Shown here: positions 1 through 9,010 of the stretch, piece by piece | Layout of the letters: each line of letters begins with the position of its first letter | Numbering within the stretch: the first letter of the stretch is position 1 | Assembly (NCBI GenBank): GCA_011523365.1 | Contig: WTGY01000110.1 | Location: 1 to 64,000, forward strand | Length of the DNA: 64,000 nt | Source of the DNA: Caldilineaceae bacterium | GTDB lineage: Bacteria > Chloroflexota > Anaerolineae > Caldilineales > Caldilineaceae | Direction of reading: 5' to 3' | Program-made: the position numbers and the translations under genes | The notes under the pieces: model-generated | The model's input: the letters and a program-made list of their open reading frames with translations, nothing else | Told to the model about the DNA's origin: nothing | Database searches by the model: none

Positions 1-335
1 GTGTCGATGCCGTCGCTGTCGGTGCCGTCGTTGTCGGTCGGAGTTGGCGTGTCGATGCCGTCGCTGTCGGTGCCGTCGTTGTCGGTCGGGGTAGGTGTAT
101 CGATGCCGTCGCTGTCGGTGCCGTCGTTGTCGGTCGTGGTCGGCGTGTCGATGCCGTCGCTGTCGGTGCCGTCGTTGTCGGTCGGAGTTGGCGTGTCGAT
201 GCCGTCGCTGTCGGTGCCGTCGTTGTCGGTCGGGGTAGGTGTATCGATGCCGTCGCTGTCGGTGCCGTCGTTGTCGGTCGTGGTCGGCGTGTCGATGCCG
301 TCGCTGTCGGTGCCGTCGTTGTCGGTCGTATCGAC
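1..335 (-). repeat. 48-bp tandem repeat arranged as an exact 144-bp higher-order repeat
   Basis: Units start at 1, 49, 97, 145, 193, 241 and 289. Each encodes 16 residues on the minus strand (TDNDGTDSDGIDTP plus a two-residue variable linker). Units 1-3 differ from each other at a few positions, yet 1-144 is identical to 145-288. Three-unit blocks have therefore been duplicated recently. The array continues past the left edge. The neighbouring units from about 336 to 600 are more diverged and shorter (TTDNDGVD and TTDGDGVF types). Confidence 0.95.
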
Positions 336-1508
336 ACCGTCGCCATCCGTCGTATCTACACCGTCGTTGTCGGTCGTAAATACACCGTCACCGTCCGTCG
401 TGTCGATGCCGTCGTTGTCCGTCGTATCGACACCGTCGTTGTCCGTCGTGTCGACGCCATCGTAGTCGGTGTATGGAGTGAATGTGCCGTCATTATCAGT
501 GGTCAAAGGTGTGTCGATGCCGTCGTTGTCCGTCGTAGGCGTATCGATACCATCGTAGTCGGTTGCCGGAGTAGAATATCCGTCGTTGTCTGTATCTGGC
601 GCATTGACCTGCCTTGCGGAGATCAGCCCCTCCGTGGTTGCCTTGACGTAACTCGACCATGGACTCGTTTCGCCCGAGTCACTCACCGCACGGATGGCAT
701 ATGTGTAGGTTACCCCATCCGACAGGGCCGTGTGCATGAACTCTGTAGCTGAAAGGCTATTGCCTCCGATGAATTGCCAGGCGTTGGCGCCCTCCCTGGC
801 CCAGAGATCATAGCGCACCGCGCCGGATACGGAGCCCCAGCTCAACTCCACTTGACCCACACCCGGAACCGCGGAAAGAACGGGGGCATCAATCGTGGAG
901 GAAGCCTCTCCCACTCTCGCCGAAACATAGGAAGACCATCCGCTCCCCCGGCCATCATTGCTCCAAGCTTGAATCGTGTAGTGGTAGGTCCTTCCGGAAA
1001 CAACATTTGAGTCAGTAATGGACGTGGCGTTTAATCTATCCCCGCCAAGCTGGCGAAACTCCTCCACATTGTCCCATGCATAGAGCTCAAAGTAATCTGC
1101 TTCCGCCACAGCATTCCAGGTTAACTCAATGCTGTTGCTTTTGGCTTCAACACTAAGCGTGGGAACAGAAGGCGAGTCGATCCCATCATAGTCGGTGTAT
1201 GGGGTAGTGACACCATCATTGTCCGTGGAAAGCGGTGTATCGACACCATCATTGTCTGTTTCTGGTGTATCAATGCCATCATAGTCGGTTGTCGGCGTGT
1301 CGAAACCGTCATTATCGGTGGACGAGGGCGAGTCGTCGTCGTCATCGTCGTCGCCGCTCTCTTCTTCCGTGACCTGCGTCATGCGGGAAACAAGTGCAAC
1401 CGGATCGTCCACGTTGTCATTGGCTGAGGCGTAGGCAGAAATTACGCCACGCGAGGCTAGCGCCAGCGCCAGGAGGGATGTGGCAAGGTACCTAAGGAGA
1501 GTGTACAT
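1..1508 (-). CDS. Secreted Asp-rich repeat protein with two FN3 domains, C-terminus beyond the window
   Basis: Reading the minus strand from the ATG at 1508, a frame stays open for about 502 codons to the left edge with no stop. GGAGG sits 6 nt upstream of this ATG. The protein opens with a signal peptide (about residues 1-27, hydrophobic LLALALAS core), then a run of seven Asp (about 53-59), a few TDNDG/TDYDG units, two fibronectin-III-like domains (about 115-205 and 208-293; motifs IELTWNAV and VELSWGSV), and then Asp-rich units of the type TDNDGIDTP to the edge. The DxDxDG pattern resembles calcium-binding loops of thrombospondin type 3 or dockerin repeats. It is probably a cell-surface or secreted adhesion or matrix protein. 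Function is inferred from architecture only. The apparent open frame on the plus strand here is a shadow of the repeats. Confidence 0.85.
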   Translation of the reverse strand, partial: MYTLLRYLATSLLALALASRGVISAYASANDNVDDPVALVSRMTQVTEEESGDDDDDDDSPSSTDNDGFDTPTTDYDGIDTPETDNDGVDTPLSTDNDGVTTPYTDYDGIDSPSVPTLSVEAKSNSIELTWNAVAEADYFELYAWDNVEEFRQLGGDRLNATSITDSNVVSGRTYHYTIQAWSNDGRGSGWSSYVSARVGEASSTIDAPVLSAVPGVGQVELSWGSVSGAVRYDLWAREGANAWQFIGGNSLSATEFMHTALSDGVTYTYAIRAVSDSGETSPWSSYVKATTEGLISARQVNAPDTDNDGYSTPATDYDGIDTPTTDNDGIDTPLTTDNDGTFTPYTDYDGVDTTDNDGVDTTDNDGIDTTDGDGVFTTDNDGVDTTDGDGVDTTDNDGTDSDGIDTPTTTDNDGTDSDGIDTPTPTDNDGTDSDGIDTPTPTDNDGTDSDGIDTPTTTDNDGTDSDGIDTPTPTDNDGTDSDGIDTPTPTDNDGTDSDGID

Positions 1509-1757
1509 TTCCGGCCTCCAGAACAGAGCAAGACAGTGGGTCACATACTGCTATTGTGGTCGGTCGAGAAGTATGACTGCCCCTGTGCTCAGATTCATAA
1601 ATCGGCACGTCGTCCATTTTGATTGCTAAGAGTCCTTCAAAGACTCTCTGGTGAACTGACCGGCAGGCCAGATGAAGCATTCAGAATGGTAGAGCTTCTG
1701 AGACTATTTTACTGAATAGAGGTTCAGAAAATGTGAAGGAGGTGTTTGGGAGTTGTT

Positions 1758-3116
1758 TCAGTGTGGGGATTTAGGCAGTCGAATGGTGAATTGTGTACCT
1801 TTGCCTGGGGTGGAGTCTGCCAGAAGAACGCCATCGTGGGCTTCAACGATCGCTTTGGCGATAGCGAGGCCGAGACCGGACTGTGCCTGACCGTTGCGAT
1901 GGCGTGATCTGTCGACTTTGTAGAAACGGTCGAAGATATGTTCCAGCTCATCAGGCGGAATGCCTATCCCTGAATCGGAGACGTGTAGCGTGACCGAGGT
2001 GTTGTTGTTCGAACCACCCAGGACGATTTCTCCTTCGGAAGTAAACTGGAGGGCATTCGCGACCAGATTATCCAAGACCTGGGTCATCCGCTCCACGTCG
2101 ACAGAGACTGAGGGAAGCGTATCCGGCGCGTCTACGCGAAGCATGATGTTTTTCTGGCGGGCAGCGACAACATGTGCCAGGCCAGCTCGTTCCAGAAGTG
2201 CTTTGGGATCGATCACACGGCGGGAGAGCCTGAGTTCCCCGGCATCCGCAAGTGACAGAATGCGCAGGTCTTCCACCATGTGCTGAAGGTGGACCACCTC
2301 CATGTGGAGAAGGTCGTACAGCTCGTGACCACCCTGGATCGAACCGTCGCAGAGGCCCTCGGTATAGCCGCGCAGAATTGTCAGGGGTGTGCGCAGGTCG
2401 TGGGCAATGTCAGCCGTCATCTGGCGGCGAAGACGGCTAGCTTGGGCCAGGTCCCTGCTCATTTTGTTGAATGCAGCCGCGAGTTTCCCGATTTCATCTG
2501 CGGTGGGTGCGTCGACCTGCTTGCCCAGTTGACCGGCGGCCATCTGCTGCGTGGCCAAAGTAAGTTGGCGAAGTGGGCGTGTCAGGGCCCGAGACAACAG
2601 AATGCCCAGCGCCAGAGCCAGTATTGCAGCAATCAGGGCTGCCAGCGCGGTGGCCTGGCTCACGCTATTGAGGAAGAAGCTTTCAGGAGAGAAACCGGGC
2701 AGGCTTTCGCCAGGAATGAGACTGCTGCGTAAGAATGCAGTTCCTACCAACTCGTCGTCGTGAATGACGGCTATTCCACCATTTCGGTCAGCGAGATCCG
2801 TTTCGCGCCCTTCCTGACCTGGTTCGGGCGAATAGATTATTTTTTGTTGGCTGTCGACCAGCACGACGAGTCTGCTTAAAAAGCTTAACGAAGGCTCATT
2901 GTTCAACCATTCTTCAATCCCTTCCCAGCTGTAGTCGTTTTCTTCGTAGAACCCCAGGAGAAGTACGGCAACCACGGAGTTTTCGCTCTGCTGAGAAACG
3001 AAGCGGTCAAATTCCAAGCGCGTTCGCTGCCCACTGATGAATGCAACAAGCAACGCGCCGGAAATCCCTACTGCAACGAAAGCCAGCGTGAGTTTCACCG
3101 CCAATGAGCGAAACAT
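1758..3116 (-). CDS. Membrane sensor histidine kinase (HAMP-HisKA-HATPase)
   Basis: A 452-residue kinase of the BaeS/PhoR style. Transmembrane segment 1 is about residues 6-29, an extracytoplasmic sensor region about 30-150, transmembrane segment 2 about 153-177, HAMP about 177-230. The H-box AHDLRTPL places the phosphorylated His at 239. An N-box (DNLVANALQF), a G1 box (DSGIGIP), an F-box (FDRFYKVD) and a G2 box (GLGLAIAK) form a complete ATPase domain. The ATG at 3116 has GAGGG 7 nt upstream. The gene lies 3 bp after the response regulator on the same strand, so the two form one operon. The signal sensed is unknown. The repeat protein at 1-1508 lies downstream on the same strand and is a possible target, but that is a guess. 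Confidence 0.93.
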   Translation of the reverse strand: MFRSLAVKLTLAFVAVGISGALLVAFISGQRTRLEFDRFVSQQSENSVVAVLLLGFYEENDYSWEGIEEWLNNEPSLSFLSRLVVLVDSQQKIIYSPEPGQEGRETDLADRNGGIAVIHDDELVGTAFLRSSLIPGESLPGFSPESFFLNSVSQATALAALIAAILALALGILLSRALTRPLRQLTLATQQMAAGQLGKQVDAPTADEIGKLAAAFNKMSRDLAQASRLRRQMTADIAHDLRTPLTILRGYTEGLCDGSIQGGHELYDLLHMEVVHLQHMVEDLRILSLADAGELRLSRRVIDPKALLERAGLAHVVAARQKNIMLRVDAPDTLPSVSVDVERMTQVLDNLVANALQFTSEGEIVLGGSNNNTSVTLHVSDSGIGIPPDELEHIFDRFYKVDRSRHRNGQAQSGLGLAIAKAIVEAHDGVLLADSTPGKGTQFTIRLPKSPH

Positions 3117-3119
3117 TTT

Positions 3120-3806
3120 TCAGCCCTCAGGAGCAAAGCGGTACCCCATGCCATATACGGTCTGGATGTAACGGGGCTTGCTGGGAACAGGTTCGATTTT
3201 TGTGCGCAGGTTCCGGATGTGAACGTCTATTGTACGCTCGTAACCCTCGTAGGCGTCTCCGCTGACCGCCTCCAACAGATCGAGTCGGGAGAATGCCCGG
3301 CCGGGGGACAACATGAATGTTTCCAGAAGCTCGTACTCTGAAGGTGTAAGAGCAACGGCGTTGCCGCTGACACGTACAGTTCGACCGGCGCGGTCCAACG
3401 TGATTTCCGCCATTCGGAGAATCTCCGGCAGACGGTTCTGCTGGCCGACCCTTCTCAGTACGGCACGGACGCGTGCGATCAGTTCCTGGACGCCAAACGG
3501 TTTGGTCACGTAGTCATCGGCACCCAGCTCCAAGCCAACGACCTTGTCGCTTTCTTCAAGCCTGGCCGTCAGCACGATTATTGGTGTGTCAGATTCCTGA
3601 GTGAAGTTACGAATGAAGTCATAGCCGCCCATCTCCGGCATCATCAGGTCGAGGAGAACGAGGTCGGGTTTCTCGGAGCGCGCCACAAACAGGGCATCGC
3701 GGCCGTTGGCTGCCTCCACCACGCGATATCCTTCGCGCTCCAGGTACCAGCGCGCCATTTCGCGCAGTTTGACTTCATCGTCTACAACGAGGATAGTCTG
3801 CGACAC
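3120..3806 (-). CDS. OmpR/PhoB-family response regulator
   Basis: About 228 residues. The receiver domain (about 1-120) has the acidic pocket D9-D10, phospho-acceptor D53 in LLDLMMP, T80 and K102 in VTKPFG. The C-terminal winged helix (about 130-228) ends with the usual DVHIRNLRTKIE and VYGMGYRF motifs. I chose the GTG at 3806 because GGGAG precedes it by 9 nt and the receiver fold starts there. An in-frame TTG at 3824 would add six residues and has no ribosome site. It presumably takes phosphate from the adjacent kinase and activates or represses transcription of surface or envelope genes. Confidence 0.93.
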   Translation of the reverse strand: MSQTILVVDDEVKLREMARWYLEREGYRVVEAANGRDALFVARSEKPDLVLLDLMMPEMGGYDFIRNFTQESDTPIIVLTARLEESDKVVGLELGADDYVTKPFGVQELIARVRAVLRRVGQQNRLPEILRMAEITLDRAGRTVRVSGNAVALTPSEYELLETFMLSPGRAFSRLDLLEAVSGDAYEGYERTIDVHIRNLRTKIEPVPSKPRYIQTVYGMGYRFAPEG

Positions 3807-4211
3807 GAAATCGTTCTCCCGCAACTATTGCGTAGCAAATAGGAACGGCCCTGGTTTGCGGACGGCAACCTGGTCCGGGTTCCTGTCGATGTTCAGCACT
3901 GCTCCAGAACGTATTATCGCGCACAACTGTTCAGGAATTATGAAGGAGGGTTGAAGAAGTGACAAGTGTTGGACAACAGGCGATGTCAATGGCATGGGGT
4001 TCTTAACCGACTCTGGCAGGGTCAGGCTTCCGAACCGGATGAAGGCATGCGAGTCAGCGCCTGTCTTGTGCAGGCGGCCGACGTATGGGTGCGAATTTCG
4101 GCTGTGGTACAATGCTGGCTGACATTAGGGTAGCAAACATCTTCGGCGGAGAAGACTTAGAAGGCTCAAGAGGCCGCCTCTTCAGACGCGAAAAAGGAAA
4201 GGAAGCATTTC
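3807..4211. other. Divergent intergenic region between the two-component operon and the DinB-like gene
   Basis: About 400 bp with no convincing gene. A 95-codon minus-strand frame (3825-4112) has no recognisable sequence and no clear start signal. On the plus side there is an extended -10 (4105-4113) and a short palindrome (AAGAGGC, one base, GCCTCTT at 4168-4182) in the leader of the DinB-like gene. Promoters for both divergent transcripts must lie here. Confidence 0.6.
4105..4113 (+). promoter_or_regulatory. Extended -10 promoter element, TGGTACAAT
   Basis: TG-n-TACAAT matches an extended -10 box. No good -35 is visible 17 bp upstream. It would start a transcript of about 90 nt leader ahead of the DinB-like gene at 4212. 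Confidence 0.4.
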
Positions 4212-4679
4212 ATGTCACAGGTTGCTGTGGGGATTCACAGGCAGATACGATCTTCGATACACACGGCAGTTGAGGGGCTGTCTGCAGAGCAACTGCACGC
4301 GATGCCGGATGGATTCGACAACAACATCGCCTGGAATCTGGGGCACATAATGGTGGTCCAGCAGCGCATTCTTTACGGCTCCAGCGGTCTTCCTCTGTCG
4401 GTCTCGGAAGAGACCATGCCAATGTATCTGCCTGATACTTCGCCAGCCGACTGGCAGACTGAGCCGGACGCCGAAGCGTTGGTGGCGCAGCTGATGCCGC
4501 AGCAGGAGCAGTTGGAGGCAGATTTCGCGGCGGGCCGCTTCAGCGAGAACGAGTTCAGCGGGTTTCAGACGAGATCGGGACTGACTTTGGGGGACCTTGA
4601 CGCGGTGCTGACTTTCAATATCTATCACGAGTCTCAGCATTACGGCTTTATTCTGGCCCTGATCAATCTGGTGGGCTGA
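4212..4679 (+). CDS. DinB/YfiT-like putative metal-dependent protein
   Basis: A 155-residue protein of the DinB-like four-helix fold, a family that binds a divalent metal through three His and includes thiol-dependent S-transferases. The visible candidate ligands are the His in WNLGHI (about residue 43) and the pair in [10 protein letters not shown] near residues 137-142, spaced as in the family. GGAAG lies 6 nt before the ATG. It is followed after 5 bp by the thiolase gene, so it may be the first gene of the aromatic-degradation run. Substrate is unknown. Confidence 0.75.
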   Translation: MSQVAVGIHRQIRSSIHTAVEGLSAEQLHAMPDGFDNNIAWNLGHIMVVQQRILYGSSGLPLSVSEETMPMYLPDTSPADWQTEPDAEALVAQLMPQQEQLEADFAAGRFSENEFSGFQTRSGLTLGDLDAVLTFNIYHESQHYGFILALINLVG

Positions 4680-4684
4680 GTCGC

Positions 4685-5959
4685 ATGACCGAGGTTGTCA
4701 TCGTCAGTGCAGTGCGGACGCCTATCGGACGGATACGCGGCGCGCTGGCTTCAGTGAGGCCGGATGACCTAGCGGCGCTTGTCGTCCGCGAGGCCGTGTC
4801 TCGCGCTGGAGTAGAGCCTGGGGAGATCGAGGAAGTCTATTTCGGTTGCGCCAATCAAGCGGGGGAAGACAATCGCAACGTCGCGCGGATGGCTGCCTTG
4901 CTTGCCGGGCTTCCGAGTGAGGTGGCGGGGGTAACAGTAAACCGGTTGTGTGCCAGCGGGCTGACGGCCGTCAACCAGGCTGCAAGGGCGATTCTGTGCG
5001 GCGAGGGAGAGGTCTTCGTTGCGGGCGGCGTAGAAAGCATGACACGGGCGCCTTATTCGCTACCGAAGAACCCAACAGGATTCGGCCCGTCGGGCAACAT
5101 CACCGGCTACGATACGACCTTGGGCTGGCGCTACCCCAACCCGGCGCTGGAGGCGCTATTCCCACTGGAGGCGATGGGGGAGACGGCCGAGAACATTTAC
5201 GAAATGAGTTGCGCGTCAAAGATCGCAGGGGGCGTGATAGGACGTGCAGAACAGGACCGCTTTGCCTTGCAGAGCCAGAAGAGGGCGGTCCGTGCGATCA
5301 ATGAGGGCCACTTTGAGCGTGAGATTGTGCCTGTAGAGATCCCGCTAAGGCGAGGTGATCCTGTTGTATTCGATACCGACGAACACCCTCGCTATACGAA
5401 TGGACCGGACGGCTACAGGCTCGCGACCAGCATGGAGGCGCTAGGGGGCCTGCGGCCTGCATTCCGAGAAGGCGGGACCGTCACCGCCGGTAACGCCAGC
5501 GGGCTGAACGACGGGGCCAGTGCGCTCGTACTGATGTCGCGCGAGCGGGCCAGCGAACTGGGGATCCGGCCGTTGGCCCGCTGGGTGGCGTCGGCGGCAG
5601 CCGGCGTGGATCCACGTGTCATGGGCCTAGGGCCTGTGGATGCGGCGCGCAAGGCGCTGGCGCGTTCGGGGCTTTCGACGGACGACATTGATTTGGTCGA
5701 GATCAACGAAGCTTTCGCGGTGCAGACGCTGGCGGTAGTGCGAGAGCTCGATCTGGGAGAAGAGATTACGAATGTAAACGGCGGGGCGATATCCCTCGGC
5801 CATCCCCTGGGCTGCTCGGGCGCCCGCATACTGACGACGCTTATCCACGAGATGCAGAGAAGAGCCGATGCAGGCGAGACTGCCCGGTATGGTCTGGCGA
5901 CGCTTTGCGTTGGCGTGGGTCAGGGCGAGGCGACGGTGGTCGAAAGGGTGGAGGGTTGA
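4685..5959 (+). CDS. pcaF: 3-oxoadipyl-CoA thiolase (acetyl-CoA C-acyltransferase)
   Basis: A 424-residue thiolase. The acylated Cys is C89 in NRLCASG. The His is in the [16 protein letters not shown] stretch and the second catalytic Cys is in [10 protein letters not shown]. The CVGVGQG form and the [11 protein letters not shown] stretch after the first domain are typical of PcaF/PaaJ thiolases, which split 3-oxoadipyl-CoA into succinyl-CoA and acetyl-CoA, rather than of plain acetoacetyl-CoA thiolases. The adjoining CoA-transferase and intradiol dioxygenase fit the beta-ketoadipate pathway. The stop codon overlaps the start of the next gene. Specificity is an inference from motifs and context. 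Confidence 0.85.
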   Translation: MTEVVIVSAVRTPIGRIRGALASVRPDDLAALVVREAVSRAGVEPGEIEEVYFGCANQAGEDNRNVARMAALLAGLPSEVAGVTVNRLCASGLTAVNQAARAILCGEGEVFVAGGVESMTRAPYSLPKNPTGFGPSGNITGYDTTLGWRYPNPALEALFPLEAMGETAENIYEMSCASKIAGGVIGRAEQDRFALQSQKRAVRAINEGHFEREIVPVEIPLRRGDPVVFDTDEHPRYTNGPDGYRLATSMEALGGLRPAFREGGTVTAGNASGLNDGASALVLMSRERASELGIRPLARWVASAAAGVDPRVMGLGPVDAARKALARSGLSTDDIDLVEINEAFAVQTLAVVRELDLGEEITNVNGGAISLGHPLGCSGARILTTLIHEMQRRADAGETARYGLATLCVGVGQGEATVVERVEG

Positions 5960-7305
5960 AGCTGCTACCGCATATCACGCCTTCGGAAGCTGCTGCACTG
6001 GTCAAGTCCGGAGATACAGTTCTGGTGGGCGGCTTCGGCATGACTGGCAATCCCACCCAGGTACTGCATGCGCTGGCGGATTCGGACGTTGGCGGATTAA
6101 CCTATATTGCGAACAACGTTGGCGAGCCGGGCCTTGGTGGGGGGCGACTGTTGCGTAACGGGCAGATCAAGAAGGCGATCGGCTCGTTCTTTACCAGCAA
6201 TCCGGAAGCGGTTGCCGCTGCACAGTCGGGTGCAATCGAGTTTGAAGTGATGCCGCAGGGCACGATGACGGAGGCGATTCGGGCGGGCGGGGCCGGGATA
6301 GGCGGGTTCTACACACCGACGGCGGCCGGCACTGTGCTGGCCGAAGGACGGGAAACGAAACAGATCGACGGCCGCCTGCATGTCTTTCAGCCGGCTTTGC
6401 GGGCCGATGTCGCGCTGATCAGGGCGTGGACCGCGGATGCAGCCGGCAACCTTGTATACCGGATGACTGAGCAGAACTTCAACAGAGCGATGGCCACGGC
6501 AGCAGACCTCGTCATCGCAGAGGTTGAGGAGTGCGTGCCGGCCGGGGAACTGAGGCCAGAGTCGGTGCATACGCCAGGATGTTACGTCGACTATCTGGTG
6601 CCGGTGAGGACGTCAGAGGCCGACCTGGGTTCGTCGGCGTCGATTGCCGAGAGCGGCAAAAGAGCTGGCGGTTTGCGAATGAAGTTGGCGCGTCGTGCGC
6701 TGGCCGAACTTAAGCCGGGAGACATAGTAAACCTGGGTGTGGGCATACCGACACTCGTGGCGGACCTGATCACACCGGCGCACGGCATCATATTGCATAC
6801 CGAGAACGGGATGCTGGGGGTGGGTCCCGCGCCGGAGAGCGGCGGGGCGATGGAGTACCCGATCAATGCCAGCAAGATTCCGGTGACGGCATTGCCGGGC
6901 AGCAGCTACTTTGACAGTGCCGACTCCTTCGCGATGATCCGGGGCGGGCACGTGGATGTGGCGATCATGGGGGGGCTGCAGGTGGACGCGCAGGCCAATC
7001 TGGCCAACTGGGCGGCGCCCGGGAGGCCGCTGCTGGGCGTTGGCGGGGCGATGGACCTGGCATCGGGCGCCAGGCGCCTGATCGTGACTATGACCCACAG
7101 CAGCCGTGACGGCAGTTCGAAGATTGTGCCGACCTGTACGCTGCCGCTGACTGCGACAGGCGCGGTTGACGTAATCATTACCGAACTAGCCGTCTTTCGC
7201 TTTCTGGACGGGCGCCTGACGGTCACCGAACTGATGGAGGGGGCCTCGCTGGAAGCGGTCCGGGCTAAGACCGAGGCCGAATTCGATATTGCCCTGGAGA
7301 GTTGA
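5956..7305 (+). CDS. 3-oxoacid/3-oxoadipate CoA-transferase, A and B subunits fused
   Basis: About 449 residues joining the two CoA-transferase family I subunits that are separate in most bacteria (PcaI/PcaJ, ScoA/ScoB). The A half (about 1-235) has GGFGMTGNP and NNVGEPG. The B half (from about residue 240) starts like a free subunit and has the active-site Glu in HTENGMLG. I chose the TTG at 5956. It overlaps the thiolase TGA as TTGA, and the sequence before it does not look like CoA-transferase, so translation is probably coupled. A longer frame opens at 5905 inside the thiolase. Reaction: moves CoA from succinyl-CoA to a 3-oxoacid, probably 3-oxoadipate, feeding the thiolase. Confidence 0.87.
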   Translation: MKLLPHITPSEAAALVKSGDTVLVGGFGMTGNPTQVLHALADSDVGGLTYIANNVGEPGLGGGRLLRNGQIKKAIGSFFTSNPEAVAAAQSGAIEFEVMPQGTMTEAIRAGGAGIGGFYTPTAAGTVLAEGRETKQIDGRLHVFQPALRADVALIRAWTADAAGNLVYRMTEQNFNRAMATAADLVIAEVEECVPAGELRPESVHTPGCYVDYLVPVRTSEADLGSSASIAESGKRAGGLRMKLARRALAELKPGDIVNLGVGIPTLVADLITPAHGIILHTENGMLGVGPAPESGGAMEYPINASKIPVTALPGSSYFDSADSFAMIRGGHVDVAIMGGLQVDAQANLANWAAPGRPLLGVGGAMDLASGARRLIVTMTHSSRDGSSKIVPTCTLPLTATGAVDVIITELAVFRFLDGRLTVTELMEGASLEAVRAKTEAEFDIALES

Positions 7306-7359
7306 GGGAGGCGATGCAGTCCGACTTTCGCTTCCATCTGAAGGAACTGTGACCATCCC

Positions 7360-8133
7360 ATGAAGAAACGGCCACTTAATTGCATTCTGCTCGCGGCAGC
7401 ATTGGCGGCGATAGTTTTGGGCGCATGTGCGGCCACCGAGATAACCGCAGAGCCCAGAATGCAGGCGCCTCAAGGCCACCCCGCAGAGGAAGTGAGCGCG
7501 GCGAGTCAGGAGGAAGGTGATCTGGGCGAGGTGTCAGTTGAACAAGACCTCGAAGCGCTGCGAATTGAGGTCGAATACTACACACCTTCTCAGACCGAAG
7601 GGCCCTTCTATCCTGTGCAGATGCCGGATGATCGAGACAGCGACCTCTTCGTCGTGGACGGGGCGGAGGGAAGGCCTGCCGGGGAGATTCTCGTCTTTGA
7701 AGGAACAGTATACGACGGTGCCGGTATGCCCGTTCACGGCGCAGTTGTCGAGATATGGCAGACCGATGACAACGGAATCTACATGCACCCTGGCGACTCC
7801 AACAGTTCGAGAAGGGATGTGAACTTTCAGTCGTATGGCGAATCGGATACCGGGCCGGATGGCCGCTACAGTTTCAGGACGATCATGCCGGGCGACTACA
7901 ATCCGCGTCCCCGACATATCCACGTGAAGGTCCGGATGGACGGGCGTGAACTTCTGACCACGCAGTTCTATTTCAGTAACGACCCGAATGCCGGGACCGA
8001 CCGGATATTCGCGGGGGCTGGGGCGGAGGTGTCGGCGTTGATCATGGAGATAGAGGAGGGCCTCGACTCCGAGGGCAATTCAATGCTGATGGGCAGACGC
8101 GATATTGTTCTGCGCGATATACTGTCGGAGTAA
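7360..8133 (+). CDS. Intradiol ring-cleavage dioxygenase-like lipoprotein
   Basis: A 257-residue protein. The N-terminus is a lipoprotein signal (lipobox VLGAC, lipidated C23) and a low-complexity acidic spacer (about 24-70). The rest matches the intradiol dioxygenase fold. The family's Fe(III) ligands can be placed: Y141 in [10 protein letters not shown]180 in MPGDYNP, H186 and H188 in RPRHIHV, with the conserved Arg at 183. The catalytic set looks complete. Known family members open catechol or protocatechuate between the hydroxyls. The lipoprotein signal puts this one outside the membrane, which is unusual, as the following two pathway steps are CoA-dependent and cytoplasmic. It sits 54 bp after the CoA-transferase in the same direction. 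Confidence 0.85.
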   Translation: MKKRPLNCILLAAALAAIVLGACAATEITAEPRMQAPQGHPAEEVSAASQEEGDLGEVSVEQDLEALRIEVEYYTPSQTEGPFYPVQMPDDRDSDLFVVDGAEGRPAGEILVFEGTVYDGAGMPVHGAVVEIWQTDDNGIYMHPGDSNSSRRDVNFQSYGESDTGPDGRYSFRTIMPGDYNPRPRHIHVKVRMDGRELLTTQFYFSNDPNAGTDRIFAGAGAEVSALIMEIEEGLDSEGNSMLMGRRDIVLRDILSE

Positions 8134-8160
8134 CTTGGTTAGAGCGAGGAAGTCGGGCGC

Positions 8161-8541
8161 GTGAAGCTTTCAGATATTGGCAATCCCAAATACATTGCTC
8201 TGGAGACCTTCCGCAAAAACGGCCAGGGGGTCAATACACCGGTCTGGACTGTTGCGCAGGAGGGCAAGCTGCTGGTGTGGACGCAGGGCGACAGTTGGAA
8301 GGTCAGACGCGCTCGCAATAATCCGCGCGTCAGAGTAGCCCGATGTGACATGAGGGGCAACGTTCAGGGTCCCTGGGTGGAAGGCGTTGTCATGTCGATC
8401 TCAGATGAAGAAGAGACGAAGAGATCAATGGCAGGATTTCTCAGGCGAAAGTATCCCTTCGCGGTGGCCGTGCTTTCGCTGATTGCCGTAATACGCGGAA
8501 CGAATAAAGGACAGGTGGTCATGGAAATCGGGGACGTCTAG
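8161..8541 (+). CDS. PPOX-class (F420-dependent type) flavin/deazaflavin-binding protein
   Basis: A 126-residue split-barrel protein starting with GTG. The segment FRKNGQGVNTPVWTV followed by KLLVWTQGDSWKVRRARNNP is the typical opening of the PPOX-class F420-dependent family related to mycobacterial Rv2061-type proteins. Members bind F420 or FMN and act as reductases or cofactor-binding proteins. The gene follows the dioxygenase by 27 bp and probably closes the operon. Whether it acts on aromatic intermediates is not known. An FMN-binding role is the main alternative. Confidence 0.8.
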   Translation: MKLSDIGNPKYIALETFRKNGQGVNTPVWTVAQEGKLLVWTQGDSWKVRRARNNPRVRVARCDMRGNVQGPWVEGVVMSISDEEETKRSMAGFLRRKYPFAVAVLSLIAVIRGTNKGQVVMEIGDV

Positions 8542-8660
8542 TGGCCGCACGTCTTGAGGCAACTGTTTCCGCGTAACCGCTGTGATATGTTCTGTGCGCG
8601 TACTGTGCGTGGTCTGCCTAGATCCGGAATGACGGAGTGTTCAGTTTGTCGATCTGAGTG

Positions 8661-9010
8661 AGTGCATCCCAGATTAGGGGTGGGAACAGTCTGGCGGGAA
8701 AAAGTGCCAGCGGTGGCTGGAGTCTTTTGCCGTCTTTGTGCGAGACGCAGTGCAGGCGCCGGGCCCGGCCGTACGGCGGAGTCCGTCGGTTGGGGAGGGT
8801 GCGAGAGCACAAGGCCGGCAGCTGCGGGGACCTGATGGGACTGGCGGGACGTGGTCTGGCTGGACACCTTCAATTAGGCACCTGTTACGAATATCGACAC
8901 CCGGTCGAGTAGGCATTAGGGGGGGGCGTTGCGGGGGCGGAGCCCCCGCACAAGGGAGGGCCGAATAGGCCCGACCGCCCAAAACTGCAGTGGTTAGTGG
9001 TTAGTGAAAG
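8661..9010 (+). repeat. Dispersed repeat, copy A, with cloverleaf-like core
   Basis: This intergenic stretch (the gap is 8542-9149) shares long near-identical segments with 50637-51005 and parts of 19970-20185 and 61525-61635. The 5' part (8661-8905) carries no credible gene. The core at about 8921-8981 has an outer stem (GGGCG with CGCCC), hairpin 1 (8930-8938 with 8942-8950, loop GGA) and hairpin 2 (8958-8962 with 8968-8972). It ends in short direct repeats of the type CAGTGGTTAGTG. The remaining 8542-8660 and 9011-9149 hold no gene. An inverted repeat TGAAT-N6-ATTCA lies at 9065-9080, upstream of the sulfatase. Confidence 0.9.

Noticed and set aside
1-335. CRISPR-like regular repeats
   Set aside because: The 48-bp units abut each other with no unique spacers and code for protein in frame.
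1-465. Plus-strand open frame with MPSLSVPSLSV repeats
   Set aside because: It is the complement of the minus-strand TDNDG repeats. The minus frame has a signal peptide, FN3 domains and a ribosome site; the plus frame has none.
3825-4112. 95-codon minus-strand frame before the response regulator
   Set aside because: No recognisable domain and no convincing start signal. It lies in the divergent promoter region.
8930-8950. Repeat hairpins as simple Rho-independent terminators
   Set aside because: No T-run follows hairpin 1 or 2, and the same two-hairpin core recurs with long shared flanks that are not needed for termination.
8538-8982. Several overlapping frames on both strands in repeat copy A (and similar ones in copies B, C and D)
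   Set aside because: They reappear only because the repeat DNA is repeated. The frames break at different places in different copies, so coding selection is not supported.
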